Below are positions 57,901 to 60,543 of a stretch of 64,000 nt of DNA, in pieces (the first letter of the stretch is position 1; each line of letters begins with the position of its first letter). Source of the DNA: Lampris incognitus (taxonomy: Eukaryota > Chordata > Actinopteri > Lampriformes > Lampridae). Position numbers and translations under genes: made by a program. The stretch covers positions 9,247,736 to 9,311,735 of the forward strand of contig NC_079223.1 in assembly GCF_029633865.1 (NCBI RefSeq), in the 5' to 3' direction. A model generated the notes under the pieces. The model saw only the letters and a list, made by a program, of their open reading frames with translations. It was not told the DNA's origin and did no database searches.

Positions 57901-58136
57901 AGAAAGGCATCAGTCCTAGTTACGATCACTATACATTATACCTTCAGAGCATTTCATCTCTAGCAAATATAACACATAACAAGAGTAGACAGTATAAACA
58001 AAAAGTCATGTTTGTATTCTCTGGGCAGTCGATTTAGAGAAAGGTAAACAGACATACCTTGAAAGAGTTCGGACATTTTCTTCTTGTAGATGGTGAAGTC
58101 AGTTTCCAGGAAGACACAGAATATGACTCGAGTGAT
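7129..58136 (-). CDS. macrod2: macrod2 (3' half, spliced): macro domain ADP-ribosyl hydrolase 2
   Basis: MACROD2 binds ADP-ribose through its macro domain, removes mono-ADP-ribose from acidic residues and deacetylates O-acetyl-ADP-ribose. Its first visible exon holds the end of the macro domain (IFCVFLETDF, then YKKKMSELF), close to the vertebrate MACROD2 pattern. MACROD1 stops soon after this point, whereas this gene continues into a long acidic tail as MACROD2 does. Segments on the minus strand are 58058-58136, 50023-50061, 41674-41712, 41220-41264, 39773-39886, 36638-36733, 10908-10946, 9804-9875 and probably 7208-7129. Every one has an AG acceptor; all but the terminal one have a GT donor, and the frame stays open across all joins. 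The spread over 51 kb with tiny exons fits MACROD2, a very large gene in vertebrates. The N-terminal exons lie beyond the right edge. Seen: exons, splice sites, frame. Known: family identity. Inferred: that all listed exons are used together. Confidence 0.82.
7874..8008 (+). repeat. dispersed repeat fragment
   Basis: The stretch TTTTATTTGTATAGCCCAAT, then GGGGCTTTACAGCAACACAA and GGATAAGGAACAACTC, is, from memory, a very common interspersed fragment in fish genomes. Family not assigned. It ends in a short A-run. Confidence 0.5.
8592..8896 (-). mobile_element. SINE-B copy B, 5'-truncated
   Basis: It shares the SINE-B 3' half and middle with copy A, but the copy stops at GGGAAGCCGGATGTGGG and a few bases beyond, so the tRNA-like head is absent. 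It also lacks about 15 bases in the CTCACTGTCAGG/CACGTGC region. Confidence 0.75.
9804..9875 (-). CDS. macrod2: macrod2 tail exon 7
   Basis: A 72-bp exon of 24 codons starting VEMKDQVESLQESDS and ending SIQSK. The acceptor is CTTCTCTTGTCTAG and the donor CAAAG/GTAAGG. It is phase 1 at both ends. The exon is open only in the frame dictated by the upstream exons, which supports its reality. It could form a short amphipathic helix around residues 3-12, but no known motif is seen. Confidence 0.75.
10199..10586 (-). mobile_element. SINE-B copy C, complete ends, internal deletion
   Basis: Flanked by a 15-bp target duplication with one mismatch (AAGAAACAGGTTGTT at 10184-10198, AAGAAACAGCTTGTT at 10587-10601). 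This defines the true ends of the family: the head starts GGTGTCCGGGTAGCG. About 50 bases are missing between GGCTGCA and CCTGACGGTGAGG compared with the other copies. The long duplication shows insertion by retrotransposition. Confidence 0.88.
10908..10946 (-). CDS. macrod2: macrod2 tail exon 6 (Ser/Asn-rich)
   Basis: A 39-bp exon with acceptor TTTTCATTACAG and a near-perfect donor GGAG/GTGAGTC. It encodes DIASVNESSASNG in the phase carried by the previous exon. It is less acidic than exons 2-5 but keeps the same symmetric phase 1. The intron before it is the longest in the window and is packed with mobile elements. Confidence 0.72.
11521..11730 (+). mobile_element. LINE 3'-UTR fragment (RTE-like)
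   Basis: Sequence such as GTCAGGAAGGGCATC, GATTGACAAGACCACCATC and GGCGACTCCTGGGAACC, ending AACAAGCCGAAAGG, resembles 3' ends of fish RTE-type LINEs. It shares the GGCGAC..CC...AGCCGAAAG pattern with the RTE-like copy ending at 29996. No coding part is present. Confidence 0.5.
11753..11840 (+). repeat. dispersed repeat, one of an inverted pair
   Basis: About 90 bases (TTTGCTATTCCTTTAAGGGC ... GCCCAGGCTGAGTAATTAG) recur in reverse orientation at 19482-19572 with a few differences. Both copies border A/T-rich DNA. Family not recognised. Confidence 0.55.
12095..13824 (+). mobile_element. L2/CR1-type LINE, 5'-truncated, decayed reverse transcriptase
   Basis: The frame-broken translation shows reverse transcriptase motifs in order: NYRPVSLLSQFSKILEK, QYGFRTNRTT, an FDTVDHDLLL block after a frameshift near 12495, VKCGVPQGSML, and the catalytic FADD motif at 12719-12730 (FADDTNLLCSG). 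A small deletion lies between PQGS and FADD. The C-terminal part (LFQMRESKHDLRG, HLWNNCRKEIK, KQLFKNNI) ends at 13497. The 3' end finishes in a short ATTCATTCATTC repeat, as expected for L2-like LINEs. The endonuclease part is missing. Several stops and shifts make it inactive. Confidence 0.85.
13864..13940 (-). mobile_element. 77-bp SINE-A 3'-end insertion with 16-bp target duplication
   Basis: Only the last 77 bases of SINE-A are present (CCCAATGACTGCTGGG to GGATAATGGATGGA in element sense). It is flanked by GACATTTTAGGGGACA (13848-13863) and GACGTTTTAGGGGACA (13941-13956), one mismatch in 16. This is a heavily 5'-truncated retroposon insertion. Confidence 0.85.
14005..14089 (+). repeat. 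half copy of the 16051-16216 inverted-repeat element
   Basis: ACATGGCACATGCGTAGAAC, AAATCGGGTTTCCGGTA and ATCGGGCAGT match the right half of the element at 16051-16216. The matching left terminal repeat is absent here. Confidence 0.6.
14127..14889. mobile_element. DNA transposon remnant with long imperfect inverted repeats
   Basis: The left arm has CTCACGGACTT (14141-14151), GCGAGGGCT (14191-14199) and GGGACAGC. The right arm has the reverse complements in mirrored order: GCTGTCCC-rc near 14811, AGCCCTCGC (14820-14828) and AAGTCCGTGAG (14860-14870). The outer ends are AAGCCC and its partner GGGCCTT. Internal open frames are short and unrecognised. Superfamily and target duplication not resolved. 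Confidence 0.55.
15310..15840 (-). pseudogene. hAT transposase N-terminal relic (TTF-type zinc finger)
   Basis: The minus-strand frame runs from a Ser/Ala/Pro-rich leader with Gln/His-rich repeats into NKQTFATAWCHNKAWLKHS and then IKADAAFCFLC. This resembles the start of the TTF-type zinc finger in hAT transposases and ZMYM-like proteins. The frame ends right after CFLC at an A/T- and G-rich junction near 15310. The rest of the transposase is missing. Confidence 0.55.
16051..16216. mobile_element. 166-bp MITE with about 33-bp inverted repeats
   Basis: The left end begins ACTACCTGATCCGTACCGG and the reverse complement of the right end begins ACTGCCCGATCGGTACCAG. Similarity continues through GAAACCCGRTTTGTT. 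Target duplication is unclear and the superfamily unassigned. A half copy lies at 14005-14089. Confidence 0.7.
16341..16415 (-). mobile_element. 75-bp SINE-A 3'-end insertion with 10-bp target duplication
   Basis: Only the 3' end of SINE-A is present, flanked by TGTAGTTTTT at 16331-16340 and 16416-16425. It is truncated at nearly the same point as the 13864-13940 insertion. Confidence 0.82.
16563..17646 (-). pseudogene. hAT-superfamily transposase relic (TTF zinc finger + DUF4371-like)
   Basis: The minus strand starts MERFLMPKRPW at 17646 with an acidic linker, then in broken frames shows WCEQYTWLEY and CFACRHFSHKEQ with FKHT-type His residues of a TTF zinc finger (17080-17300). The 16560-17040 part gives HDIQNELADIMAN, VMVNESRDASIKEQVSVVV and a YLHSG-like strand, matching the DUF4371 region of hAT-derived proteins. 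Frameshifts and stops occur throughout and the C-terminal dimerisation domain is missing. No terminal inverted repeats were located. Confidence 0.65.
17858..19250 (-). pseudogene. LINE ORF1 (gag-like) relic, split by a SINE-B insertion
   Basis: Upstream of the SINE (minus strand) the frame has KKKRKNTSNCSSDSSQS, FKDPYAGGKFVGRCM and YIKASEPLRL. Downstream it resumes with IDVFKDYCCVTCFALRSKA and MKGMISGVPLSVKAE. A CCHC knuckle CFCCQQYGHVTAVC lies at 18209-18250, followed by a second knuckle CGRCGKDNFKVEEC in which Phe replaces His. The end is VLDAARRYLNVVDISGEDL near 17860. An RRM-like region plus two zinc knuckles is the layout of ORF1 in I/Nimb-like LINEs. No reverse transcriptase ORF follows on the left; a hAT relic does. 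Stops and shifts make it non-functional. Confidence 0.68.
18534..18913 (+). mobile_element. SINE-B copy D inside LINE ORF1, 5'-truncated
   Basis: The target duplication ACATCAATCTT is exact (18523-18533 and 18914-18924). The copy begins CCGTTGCCTACCAACATGGG, so the first roughly 25 bases including the A box are missing. The rest of the body and the A-rich tail are present. It interrupts the LINE ORF1 relic. Confidence 0.9.
19482..19572 (-). repeat. dispersed repeat, partner of 11753-11840
   Basis: Inverted partner of the segment at 11753-11840, sharing CAGCTTGGCC and CAGCCTGGGCAGGAAG in the opposite orientation. It is followed by A/T-rich DNA (19580-19790) similar in style to 11330-11480. 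Confidence 0.55.
22486..22882 (-). mobile_element. SINE-A full-length copy
   Basis: Minus orientation. The (ATCC)n tail is at the left and the tRNA-like head (GCGGCACGGTGGCGCAGTGG, then GGTTCGAGCC-type B box) at the right. The flanks share ATTTCATCAT (22476-22485 and 22883-22892). The copy is complete through all body blocks. Confidence 0.88.
25568..25954 (+). mobile_element. SINE-A full-length copy (reference copy)
   Basis: The head has A box TGGTGCAGTGG (25580-25590) and B box GGTTCGAGCCC (25624-25634) at tRNA-like spacing. The body and GATAAGCGG...GGTTGGATGG tail follow. A 12-bp target duplication with one mismatch flanks it (ACAACCGGACAT at 25556-25567, ACAACTGGACAT at 25955-25966). The 387-bp length can serve as the family size in this window. 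Confidence 0.9.
26031..26500 (+). repeat. dispersed repeat family R1, copy 1
   Basis: Blocks AGGCTAAGCTAACTGCTAGC, CATGCAGACCGGCAGTTC, GGTCTGGCAGCAGCCTCGC and TGGCGTTCGTTCCCTTGGAC are shared with 39141-39700. CATGCAGACCGGCAGTTCCGATA occurs as a 23-bp tandem pair at 26284-26329. The 3' part ends near GTTGCACTACTGTGGGCTGG. It may be a LINE 3' UTR, but no coding part is present. Confidence 0.6.
27869..28185 (+). mobile_element. RTE-like LINE 3' end, 5'-truncated
   Basis: A 13-bp exact target duplication ATAGTTGGGAGGA (27856-27868 and 28186-28198) flanks it. The coding remnant has RRELGVELLLLRIERSQLRW, FGHLIGMPPGRLPLEVYRAR and LGIPQEELEG, the region after the reverse transcriptase domain. It ends CGACCCGACCCCGG and a GATGAGATGAG tail. 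It is the same family as 45874-46381. Confidence 0.85.
29535..29996 (+). mobile_element. RTE-like LINE 3' end (second family), + orientation
   Basis: One open frame encodes VRPAMFYGLETVALMKRQE, LRCSLGVMKKTRIRNEYIRG, LRWLGHVWRRDAGYIGRRML and GRPKRRFMDVVREDMQVAG, the C-terminal region of RTE-type reverse transcriptases. It ends GCGACCCCTAACGGGAGC and a (TAG)n tail at 29985-29996. The 5' part including the FADD motif is absent. The inverted relative lies at 33340-34201. Confidence 0.85.
33340..34201 (-). mobile_element. RTE-like LINE, 5'-truncated, with catalytic FADD motif
   Basis: The minus strand encodes MMFADDIVICSES (RT catalytic Asp pair, near 34080-34120), LERWRYALERRGMKVSRSKT, a frame-broken VYGLETVALMKRQE segment and GRPKRRFMDVVREDMQVAG. 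It ends in a TAG/CTA repeat at 33347-33365. The flanks share TTGATGTTAAAAGTTA and TTGATGTTAACAGTTA (near 33313 and 34202), a likely target duplication. Frameshifts make it inactive. Confidence 0.85.
34238..34889 (+). mobile_element. Helitron-like non-autonomous element
   Basis: The 3' end has the hairpin CCGCTACATTGTAGCGG (34862-34878; 7-bp stem), a short spacer and a CTAG terminus (34886-34889) followed by T. The proposed 5' end is TC at 34238-34239, preceded by A. Insertion between A and T, no target duplication, and hairpin plus CTRR are Helitron hallmarks. Inside, a 260-bp unit starting TTATGATCCTAAT is present at 34331-34590 and partly repeated at 34591-34764. The 5' boundary is less certain than the 3' end. 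Confidence 0.7.
35375..35742 (+). mobile_element. SINE-B copy E, complete head
   Basis: The head is GGTGTCTGGGTGGCGTGGCG with a B-box-like GGTTTGAATCCC, then the body blocks and an A-rich tail. About 40 bases between CTAGCGCC and AACTGGGG are missing relative to other copies. Target duplication is not clear. Confidence 0.82.
36638..36733 (-). CDS. macrod2: macrod2 acidic-tail exon 5 (poly-Glu), tandem acceptor
   Basis: A 96-bp exon of 32 codons that includes AEEEQPAAERCAEEEDEEAA and ends TVEME. The donor is GAAG/GTAAGAC. The acceptor region reads TATAGCAG, a NAGNAG tandem acceptor: the upstream AG gives the 96-bp form, and the downstream AG would drop one alanine codon and keep the frame. 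It is phase 1 at both ends. The next exon is 25.7 kb away. Confidence 0.78.
37525..39042. mobile_element. 1.5-kb non-autonomous hAT element
   Basis: Ends begin CAGGCACGGC (left) and CAGGCATGGC (right, reverse complement), followed by a shared GGGTGGGCC block. An exact 8-bp duplication CATATGGC flanks it (37517-37524 and 39043-39050). The right interior has GCATGCCCCCGGACCCCCCT, common in this type of element. There is no transposase frame. A second transposon is inserted at 38102-38513. Confidence 0.86.
38102..38513. mobile_element. 412-bp PIF/Harbinger-like MITE nested in the hAT element
   Basis: Both ends begin AGCCCAATTTATRCTCCAAA and continue ATGTCGGCTAGCAG, giving inverted repeats of about 45 bp with few mismatches. 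A TTA duplication flanks it (38099-38101 and 38514-38516), the 3-bp TWA type of PIF/Harbinger. Internal sequence is unique and non-coding. Confidence 0.78.
39141..39700 (+). repeat. dispersed repeat family R1, copy 2, with 252-bp internal units
   Basis: Shares its blocks with 26031-26500. The segment starting TGGCTGGGA at 39141 restarts at 39393, a 252-bp period carried for about 1.6 units (GTGGGCCCAGGGACCACGGC, GAGGAGGTAACACCGAGGG, GCAGGCT...CTGCTAGCCC). The single 3' part starts GGCTGGCGTTCGTTCCC near 39550. Confidence 0.68.
39773..39886 (-). CDS. macrod2: macrod2 acidic-tail exon 4 (Asp/Lys-rich)
   Basis: The longest tail exon, 114 bp and 38 codons. It begins DEDSGQDEANAPKD and continues with Asp/Asn/Lys-rich sequence ending KDKDEK. 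The acceptor is CTGTTTACCGCCAG and the donor AAAAAG/GTACAG. It is phase 1 at both ends. The composition points to a disordered, highly charged region; I see no domain. A dispersed repeat with 252-bp units ends just outside the exon on the right-to-left 3' side. Confidence 0.78.
41220..41264 (-). CDS. macrod2: macrod2 acidic-tail exon 3
   Basis: A 45-bp exon with acceptor TTCTGCTTCCAG and donor AAG/GTATAG. In the gene's frame it encodes DAVGSADVEMESPNQ, which is loosely like the DADGV segment recalled in the human MACROD2 tail. It is phase 1 at both ends. Another frame is open across the exon and gives a Cys/Arg-rich peptide, but that frame does not join to the neighbouring exons. Confidence 0.72.
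41674..41712 (-). CDS. macrod2: macrod2 acidic-tail exon 2
   Basis: A 39-bp exon with acceptor CTCTATTTTCAG and donor AAGG/GTAATG. Using the shared G from the previous exon it reads GEEETGNEEEAQK, which is glutamate-rich and free of stops. It is phase 1 at both ends. It lies only 409 bp from the next exon, the shortest intron of the gene in this window. Confidence 0.75.
42094..42387. mobile_element. 294-bp hAT-type MITE
   Basis: Ends CGGAGCCGGCCCAAGGC and (reverse complement) CAGAGCTGACCCAAGGC are imperfect inverted repeats. An exact 8-bp duplication TCCGTGAG flanks it (42086-42093 and 42388-42395). Internal GCGGTCGCTTAGGGCCCC is typical of hAT MITEs of this kind. There is no coding content. 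Confidence 0.85.
42475..42558. repeat. (CT)n microsatellite, about 40 units
   Basis: A nearly pure CT run with one interruption near its end. It is likely length-polymorphic. Confidence 0.95.
43199..43250. repeat. (CA)n microsatellite
   Basis: About 26 CA units with a single GA interruption. Confidence 0.95.
43580..43619. repeat. (CA)n microsatellite, interrupted
   Basis: About 20 CA units with one AACA interruption. Confidence 0.93.
45874..46381 (+). mobile_element. RTE-like LINE 3' end inserted in the piggyBac remnant
   Basis: The target duplication TGGACAGCGGCCAT / TGGACAGCAGCCAT (45860-45873, 46382-46395) has one mismatch. The coding remnant: YQSIFVPTLTYGHELWVVTE, RRELGVEPLLLRIERSQLRW, MPPGRLPLEVFRARPTG. 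The tail is GAATGAATGAAATGAA. It is the same family as 27869-28185 but extends further 5'. Confidence 0.87.
46409..46872 (+). repeat. direct repeat pair of about 128 bp
   Basis: 46409-46536 and 46744-46872 share GTTGTTAAAATGTTA, CAGACATACTAACATATG and TTGACAGAATGTAGAGTT with scattered differences. They are about 335 bp apart start to start and appear to be a duplicated piggyBac 3' region. Confidence 0.75.
50023..50061 (-). CDS. macrod2: macrod2 acidic-tail exon 1
   Basis: A 39-bp exon between a strong acceptor (TTTTTCTTTGTCAG) and the donor AAG/GTGACT. In the phase left by the macro-domain exon it encodes DDDKEVTAGQLKE, the start of the acidic tail. Human MACROD2 also turns acidic (VDDNNEEEE, from memory) straight after the macro domain. 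The exon is phase 1 at both ends. The donor is weaker than most in this gene, so inclusion may be variable. Confidence 0.72.
51388..52166 (-). mobile_element. SINE-B copy F, split by a nested SINE-A
   Basis: The outer target duplication GGAAAGCAGAG is exact (51377-51387 and 52167-52177). The element's 3' end is at the left and its body resumes at 51782 after the nested insert. The right end stops at CGTTGCCTACCAGC in element sense, so the A box is missing, as in copy D. A short internal duplication (GATTGTCAGATTGTGTC) lies near 52075. Confidence 0.88.
51422..51781 (+). mobile_element. SINE-A copy nested inside SINE-B
   Basis: The exact duplication TGTATCCGG (51413-51421 and 51782-51790) lies within the SINE-B sequence. 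The head is GGGCAGCATGATGGCAGTGG with B box GGTTCAAGCCCC. The body is nearly complete and the tail is GGATAATGAA. Confidence 0.9.
53110..53155 (+). repeat. short LINE-like tail with (ATCC)n
   Basis: AGAAAAGCACTATATAAATG followed by CAATCCATCCATCCATCC resembles the tail at 5560-5672. Too short to classify. Confidence 0.4.
54891..54956. repeat. (CA)n microsatellite, 33 units
   Basis: A pure CA run ending in CACTCATATATATG. Confidence 0.96.
57374..57852. mobile_element. 479-bp hAT-type MITE rich in GACTCG
   Basis: Ends CGGTGTTGTAGT and (reverse complement) CAGTGTTGTAGT, with the exact 8-bp duplication GGGTGTTG (57366-57373 and 57853-57860). Both flanking thirds are dense in GACTCG/GACTTG motifs. 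The centre (57540-57690) is A/T-rich and non-coding. Confidence 0.85.
58058..58136 (-). CDS. macrod2: macrod2 exon: end of macro domain
   Basis: This 79-bp exon starts in phase 0 and ends with one extra base. It encodes 26 residues including IFCVFLETDF and YKKKMSELF, which form the last beta strand and C-terminal helix of the MACROD2-type macro domain. The minus-strand acceptor has a pyrimidine-rich tract ending GTGCAG. The donor is AAG followed by GTATGT, a good 5' splice site. This is the most recognisable protein segment in the window and anchors the identification of the gene. No catalytic macro-domain loop is encoded here; those exons would lie to the right of the window. Confidence 0.9.
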
Positions 58137-59571
58137 CTGCACAGGGGGAAGAGTGAGAGATAAAGAGACTTAATTATTGTGGCTGCTTATTTCAGAAAGG
58201 GCACTGTTGGGAATTACACACGACTAAGGAGCCAAATGAACAATTGAAAGATCTGATGATAGTTGTCTGCAATGACAGGATACAATCATAGCTAAAGTAC
58301 TGTTCAGAAATGCAATTAGATACCTCACATTCAAGACCACCCAAACTAGACCCTCTGAGACAACTTTAAGTGAATATTACAATGCGTTACATCAGACGGT
58401 GCATATCTGAATGAAAGCCTCGGTTAGAGGGGTGCAATATCCCTCGGTATCACTCACAAAGTGCAACTACATGAAATTGCACCATTATAGATCAATAGTG
58501 AGTGCCACGGTGCTCAGAAGCTTCAGGTTTCAGCTCTAATTGTATGGCAGATGTGACAAGGGATTTGTAATGACTGTAGGCTTCTCTTTACCCTGCAATT
58601 ACAAATATATTAATTTTCTCCACTGCATATTTTGCTCCTATTTGTTAGCTCAGTAGAAATCCAATAACCCCCCCTCCCACCCCCCCGGAAAGTATAAAAA
58701 AATAAATCCCTTAGCGTACTGAATACTTGAATGATTTTGGCCCTAATGCTCAAAAAGATGATAGGATTGGAGAGCAGCACTTTCTCCAGAGCTCATTCAG
58801 CCCTGCAGACATATCAGCCAAGCAGCTCTACGTATAAATAATGTATTTATGTGCACTTATTCAATAAAAAAGGCATACACTCCCTGTGTTCATATCATCC
58901 CCACAAAACCATGTCTTAATTTCATCTCTTTGACTGTGCACATTGTAATCATGGCTTATCATTTAGCAGTATGACTATCCATTTGCAATGTACAACCTCC
59001 CTGTTGAGAGAATTGCATATTTTTTTTTAAAGAAACACACAATGGGTTGTCTGAGATATTGGGGGGGGGGTTGTCTTAATAGAATCTAATTTCATCTTCA
59101 TTCCTCCACTTTGTCTTCTTTAAGTGGAACCTCGGGTATTCGAGCATCAGTCACAGTCAGGGAGGTGCATTAGACAACATGACAGCAGATAATCGCTTCA
59201 CTGAATAATGGCAATTTGACACCATAGCCGTGATGGTGGCCAACCGTGGGCTGTCTACGCCCAAAACAGGGATAATCGAGTTATAGGAAGATAAGGAGAG
59301 CTCCAGAGCATTGGACCCAGCCCGGCCAACAGGCCCGACACAGGGATCTGATCTAAAGAGCCCCCCCTCTATTAACAGTGTATGACCTGTGCTCTGGAAT
59401 ACATGTTAGAAGCTGAATGCTAGATGGTAACTTTTTGTTTTTGCCCAAAATCTTGGGGGGGGGGTTTGTTCATGAATTGTAGGGGCCGTTTACAAGGTGA
59501 CGTTTTCAACATAAAACGGTAAAGTATTGTAAACTACTAAGAAGACACGTTAGCCCCTAGCTAATGGGTCT

Positions 59572-59645
59572 GACCCTTTAGCCGAGCGGTTAGTGATGTC
59601 GCCTTGTGGTGCAGTACACCCCGTATCGAATCCCGCACCGGGCAA
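59572..59645 (+). repeat. tRNA-like sequence
   Basis: A-box-like TAGCCGAGCGG (59579-59589) and B-box-like GTATCGAATCCC (near 59623-59634) at tRNA-like spacing. The acceptor arms do not pair well. It is related to 1019-1085, so it is probably a dispersed retroposon head and not a functional tRNA. Confidence 0.42.
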
Positions 59646-59968
59646 GAAAATAACGCAAACTTTTGAAACCGGGTCCCAGAGCGAAACCGTTAGAAAACGC
59701 GACGCCGTGTCGCCGCGTAAACTGAGCAAGACCGAGTCCTGCCAAAACGGTGAAGTCACGGCTCCACGTCGCACTCGCGCAGCACGTTTTCAGTCAAATG
59801 GCCGTGAGCGAGTAAGAAGACAACGTTAACAATGGCGGATTACCGAGCTGCATCTGCGTTCGGCCGTTACCTCTGCTAAGTTTATGAACGCTAACCAACG
59901 TTTCCTCGGAGTTTTGACGCCTTATAGTCCAGGGTCACTCGGAGTAACAACTCCACTTCATCGTCTGT

Positions 59969-60543
59969 TGTAGAACCTGATAATGTAATAAAAATCTGCT
60001 TGAGTCCATTGAAAATGCAATAAAACCTGATAATGTAATAACTCCCTGATAATGTAATAAAGTGCATTTCCCAATAATGTAATAAGCTTTTTACCAATAA
60101 TGTAATAATAGTGTGACATTAATGGCACGTTATTACATTATCAGGTTAGCCTTCATTTCCCTGGTCCTGATAATGTAATAATTCCCCAATATTGTAACAA
60201 TTTAACAGCAGACCACCCATAAATGGATTCAAGTGGCGATACTGTTTAAGCAACGCAAGCTCGAGAGGTCTAGTGCCACCGACAGGTCAAAGTTGGACGT
60301 GCATGAATGCTCTACTCTTCCTCAAAGCTACCTCCAAGCTACTTCCACACATGTTTTTTCTCAGTTGGATCATTTTATTACATTATCAGGTTTTATTGCA
60401 TTTTCAATGGCCTCAAGTGCATTTTTTATTACATTATCAGGGTTATTACATTATCGGGGTTATTACATTATCAGGGTTATTACATTATCGGGGGGGGGGT
60501 TTATTACATTATCGGGGGATTTATTACATTATCAGGTTCTACA
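59969..60543. mobile_element. palindromic element built of TGATAATGTAATAA motifs
   Basis: Ends are GTAGAACCTGATAATG and its reverse complement CATTATCAGGTTCTAC. About seven direct motif copies lie at 59977-60190 and about eight inverted ones at 60130-60535. The arms share the longer block TTGAAAATGCAATAAAACC and its complement. A non-repeated spacer of about 175 bases (60195-60370) contains a short open frame with KLERSSATDRSKLDVHEC, which I do not recognise. No target duplication is evident. Confidence 0.68.

Larger units (their letters stand above)
50062..58057 (-). other. macrod2 intron (macro domain exon to acidic exon 1)
   Basis: An 8-kb intron with a nested SINE pair (51388-52166), a short LINE-like tail near 53110-53155, a CA microsatellite (54891-54956) and a hAT MITE (57374-57852). 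The stretches 52178-53100, 53160-54890 and 54960-57365 hold nothing I can assign apart from C- and G-runs. Confidence 0.5.
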
